Assembly: GCA_028671895.1 (NCBI GenBank)
Contig: CM053802.1
Span: 38,602,201-38,666,200, forward strand
From: Oenanthe sinensis
Taxonomy: Eukaryota; Streptophyta; Magnoliopsida; Apiales; Apiaceae
DNA length: 64,000 nucleotides
Direction: 5' to 3'
Below the pieces are notes generated by a model that saw only the letters and a program-made list of their open reading frames with translations, made no database searches and had not been told where the DNA came from. Shown here in pieces: positions 62,040 through 64,000 of this stretch. The first letter of the stretch is position 1; each line of letters opens with the position of its first letter. Both the position numbers and the translations under genes were made by a program.

Positions 62040-62098
<59 letters not shown>

Positions 62099-62929
62099 CT
62101 CGGTATGACTTATTATATATATATATATATAAATGTCTCGGTATGACTTTAGGTCGGCAGAAGCTCAGCATGACTTATTTATATATATATATATATATGA
62201 AACTCTCGGTATGACTTATTTATAAGTCATTCGGTATGACTTATTAATAAGTCATTTGAAATATATATATATATAAGTCATATTAATCCATTTCTTTTAT
62301 AATAAATTAATTCTACTTAAGTTAATTTAAATAATTAATAAATTAAATTAAATTCAACTTGAATTAATTTAATTAAATAAATTAAATAATTAACTTATAT
62401 ATATTTTGTAAAATTAAATATTATAGAGATCTGTTTAATCTGCAGTCAGCTTTGAAATCTTCTTGATTTTTCTTTGTCTTCTGATCTTGAAACCTCTTGA
62501 TTTAAATGAAGAATAAATATTATTTTTAGTTGACACACAAATGTACTGTCTAGTTCATTTGTGTCATACTAATAAATATTCTCCATTTATTAAGTTTTAA
62601 ACTTGAGGCTTTCTGTCATTTTTTCTGCTTCACTGTCTTCAATCTTCTTCTGGAATCTACTGTAGTAACCACTTGAAATCTTCTATATCTTCTGTTTACT
62701 ATAGAACTACTACCACAAAATTATTTTCACTGACGCTTGAACATATAAATGAACTTCTTCCAGTGTTGAGTAGCAATCCCATAAAATACTTCTGATACTT
62801 GGATCCTCTGTGATTAGTTGACTGTCTTCGTCTTGATTCCTGTTCGGTAGTTATTATTTACTTCTCTTTATCAGCTAGAGTTGAGTTGTCATCTAATTAT
62901 TACGAATAGGCCTAGTCATATGCCTTTCA
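61464..62929 (-). repeat. 5' LTR of element D
   Basis: 1466 bp. Same motif array (61825-62245). TA runs differ in length from the 3' LTR: about 53 bp at 62042-62095 here, and shorter ones later. The TATA box on the minus strand is in CTATAAATATGAGG (about 61801-61816). Confidence 0.93.
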
Positions 62930-63622
62930 AGATCCAATCTTCTTCTTTCCCTTCCATTTACCTTTCCCTTTAGCCTTACCTTTCTTGTTCACCATCAATA
63001 TGGGAGAAGGTTCGGCCTTTTTCATGTTGTTTTCAGCAGTTCGCAACATAGCGAACAATTCAGTAGGTGTTTTGTCTATCTCATTCATATTGTAGTTCAT
63101 AACAAAATGAGTGTAGTTGATGTTCAGAGATTGTAAGATTAAGTCAATATGAGCTTCTCGACCAATCGGGAAACCCAAAGTATCAAGATACTCAATATAA
63201 CCTATCATCTTCAGAACATGTGGTTGAACAGGTTGATTCTCTCCCTGCTTGCAAGCGTACAGTGCTTTGCTCGTGTCGAACCTTTCTTGACGAGCTTGTC
63301 CTTCAAACATCCTTTGAAGGTGTTCAATCATCTCATAAGCATCCATATGCTCATGTTGTTTTTGAAGCTCAGCACTCATGGTTGCTAGCATGAGACATGC
63401 CACATCAGTCGCATCATCAATATGCTTCTGATAAGCATTTTGTTGAGCGCGAGTTACATTCTCAGCAGGAGGAGTAGGAGAAGGAATTTCAATGACGTGG
63501 AGCTTACGCTCTTGCCTGAGGACAATCCTCAAATTCCTATACCAATCAAGGAAGTTAGTTCCTGTCAGCTTGTCTTTCTCAAGGGTTGCTCGTACGGAGA
63601 AAGTATTTGTATTGTTTGCCAT
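62930..63622 (-). CDS. Gag of E, N-terminal 230 codons, intact up to the D insertion
   Basis: MANNTNTFSVRATLEKDKLTG... is a Copia UBN2-type Gag with LDWYRNLRIVLRQERKLHVIE, HMDAYEMIEHLQRMFEGQAR, YIEYLDTLGFPIG and a Lys/Gly-rich basic tail. No lesion is visible in this part. It ends ...KKKIGS, where D's LTR begins; the next residues and the zinc knuckle resume at 50158. Compared with F and A it is the best-preserved Gag of this family in the window. Confidence 0.9.
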
Positions 63623-64000
63623 TTAAATATCTACAATGTTAAAATGCATAAATTTAGTCAGTCTGCAGAATTTTAATTATGTTCAAGTGATTATCATATA
63701 CATTCATAATATATATATCCCACTATTTTATTCAAATCAATAGCCCTAACTATTAATTCGGAAAACATTTCATCAAATCTTTCTAGTGAGCCAAGATCCA
63801 TATTTCATCCATGTTTCAAGATAGCGTTGGCTAATACACCCAAAACACGATTATTTAGGTAGACAACATTTGTCAATTATATCAAATATAACTCTTAAAT
63901 AGTTTGGTGGAACAACTCTTTGTACACATTTATCCAATAAATCTCACCAAACTCTATGCCTCTAAACCCACAATCCTATTGTGATGATTTAGTTAAGTTA
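63623..64000 (-). other. Leader of E (partial)
   Basis: Reverse complement of F's leader at about 41660-42045, running off the window edge. Confidence 0.8.

Larger units (their letters stand above)
50159..62929 (-). mobile_element. Copia element D, older relative of B, inserted in E
   Basis: LTRs at 50159-51653 and 61464-62929. The TSD is AGATC on the right (62930-62934) and AGATA on the left (50154-50158), one base changed. The uninterrupted target can be read in F at 42730-42740 on the opposite strand. Same order as B (gag, pol, motif array, ORF3) with clear homology throughout, but it carries nonsense, frameshift and deletion lesions in all three coding regions. It cuts E just after the end of E's gag. 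Confidence 0.95.
39067..64000 (-). mobile_element. Copia element E (Tnt1-94-like), minus strand, partial, host of F and D
   Basis: On the minus strand E reads: leader (63623 to the edge), gag (63622 to 62930), [element D], zinc knuckle, protease, integrase and RT (50158 to 47543), then [element F], and a same-family 3' LTR (39067-40560). The 5' LTR lies outside the window. The candidate TSD left of the LTR is GGACA (39062-39066); its partner should follow the 5' LTR beyond 64000. That the left LTR belongs to E and not to F is an inference from orientation. Confidence 0.65.

Noticed and set aside
1..64000. CRISPR array from the many short repeated motifs
   Set aside because: The repeats are degenerate, occur in both orientations, have irregular spacing and lie in LTRs of a plant genome.

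Overview
This window is repeat-rich nuclear DNA of a flowering plant, probably a eudicot. I see no ordinary host gene. Almost all of it is layers of transposable elements nested in one another, and most boundaries can be fixed from matching LTRs, 5-bp target-site duplications (TSDs), tRNA-Met primer-binding sites and polypurine tracts. Species assignment is not possible from the sequence alone; the Copia protein style would fit Apiaceae, but that is only an impression.

Left half (1-34.6 kb). The oldest layer looks like the 3' end of a Ty3/Gypsy element, probably Tat-like: a decayed antisense ORF at about 110-840 and then an LTR of about 1.5 kb that ends near 34561. Four separate insertions have broken this LTR into five pieces: Copia element A (1123-9782, TSD GATAG), a solo LTR of A's family (10317-11859, TSD AAAAC), non-autonomous element C (12263-20341, TSD AGCGG, with another solo LTR at 13676-15215, TSD TATTT, inside its 5' LTR), and Copia element B (20654-34317, minus strand, TSD ATCTA). 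When the insertions are removed, the flanks rejoin at each TSD.

Centre (34.6-39 kb). There is a small non-autonomous Helitron (34695-35040), an unassigned AT-rich stretch, and a decayed CACTA (En/Spm) TNP2 transposase gene (37272-39066) that is cut by an LTR.

Right half (39-64 kb). A Tnt1-94-like Copia element E runs on the minus strand from its 3' LTR at 39067 past the window edge. Inside it lie a rearranged plus-strand relative F (40561-47542, with a GC-rich minisatellite at its broken left end) and element D (50159-62929, minus strand), an older relative of B.

The most interesting system is the B/D/C family, a very large (13.7 kb) Copia element, probably SIRE/Maximus-like. B has an intact gag, an intact pol and two LTRs that look identical except for one TA unit. 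Between pol and the 3' LTR it carries a third, sense-strand ORF of 1190 codons, with an N-terminal region resembling plant 'putative transposon protein' sequences and a coiled-coil C-terminal half. A short motif (TCGGTATGACTTAT or its complement) is repeated about a dozen times in each LTR upstream of the TATA box, and the same array appears again just upstream of ORF3. This suggests that ORF3 has its own LTR-derived internal promoter. Gag and pol share one frame but are separated by three stop codons, next to a splice-acceptor-like sequence. Element A is the opposite case: its proteins are wrecked, but its LTRs are almost identical, which implies it was moved in trans.
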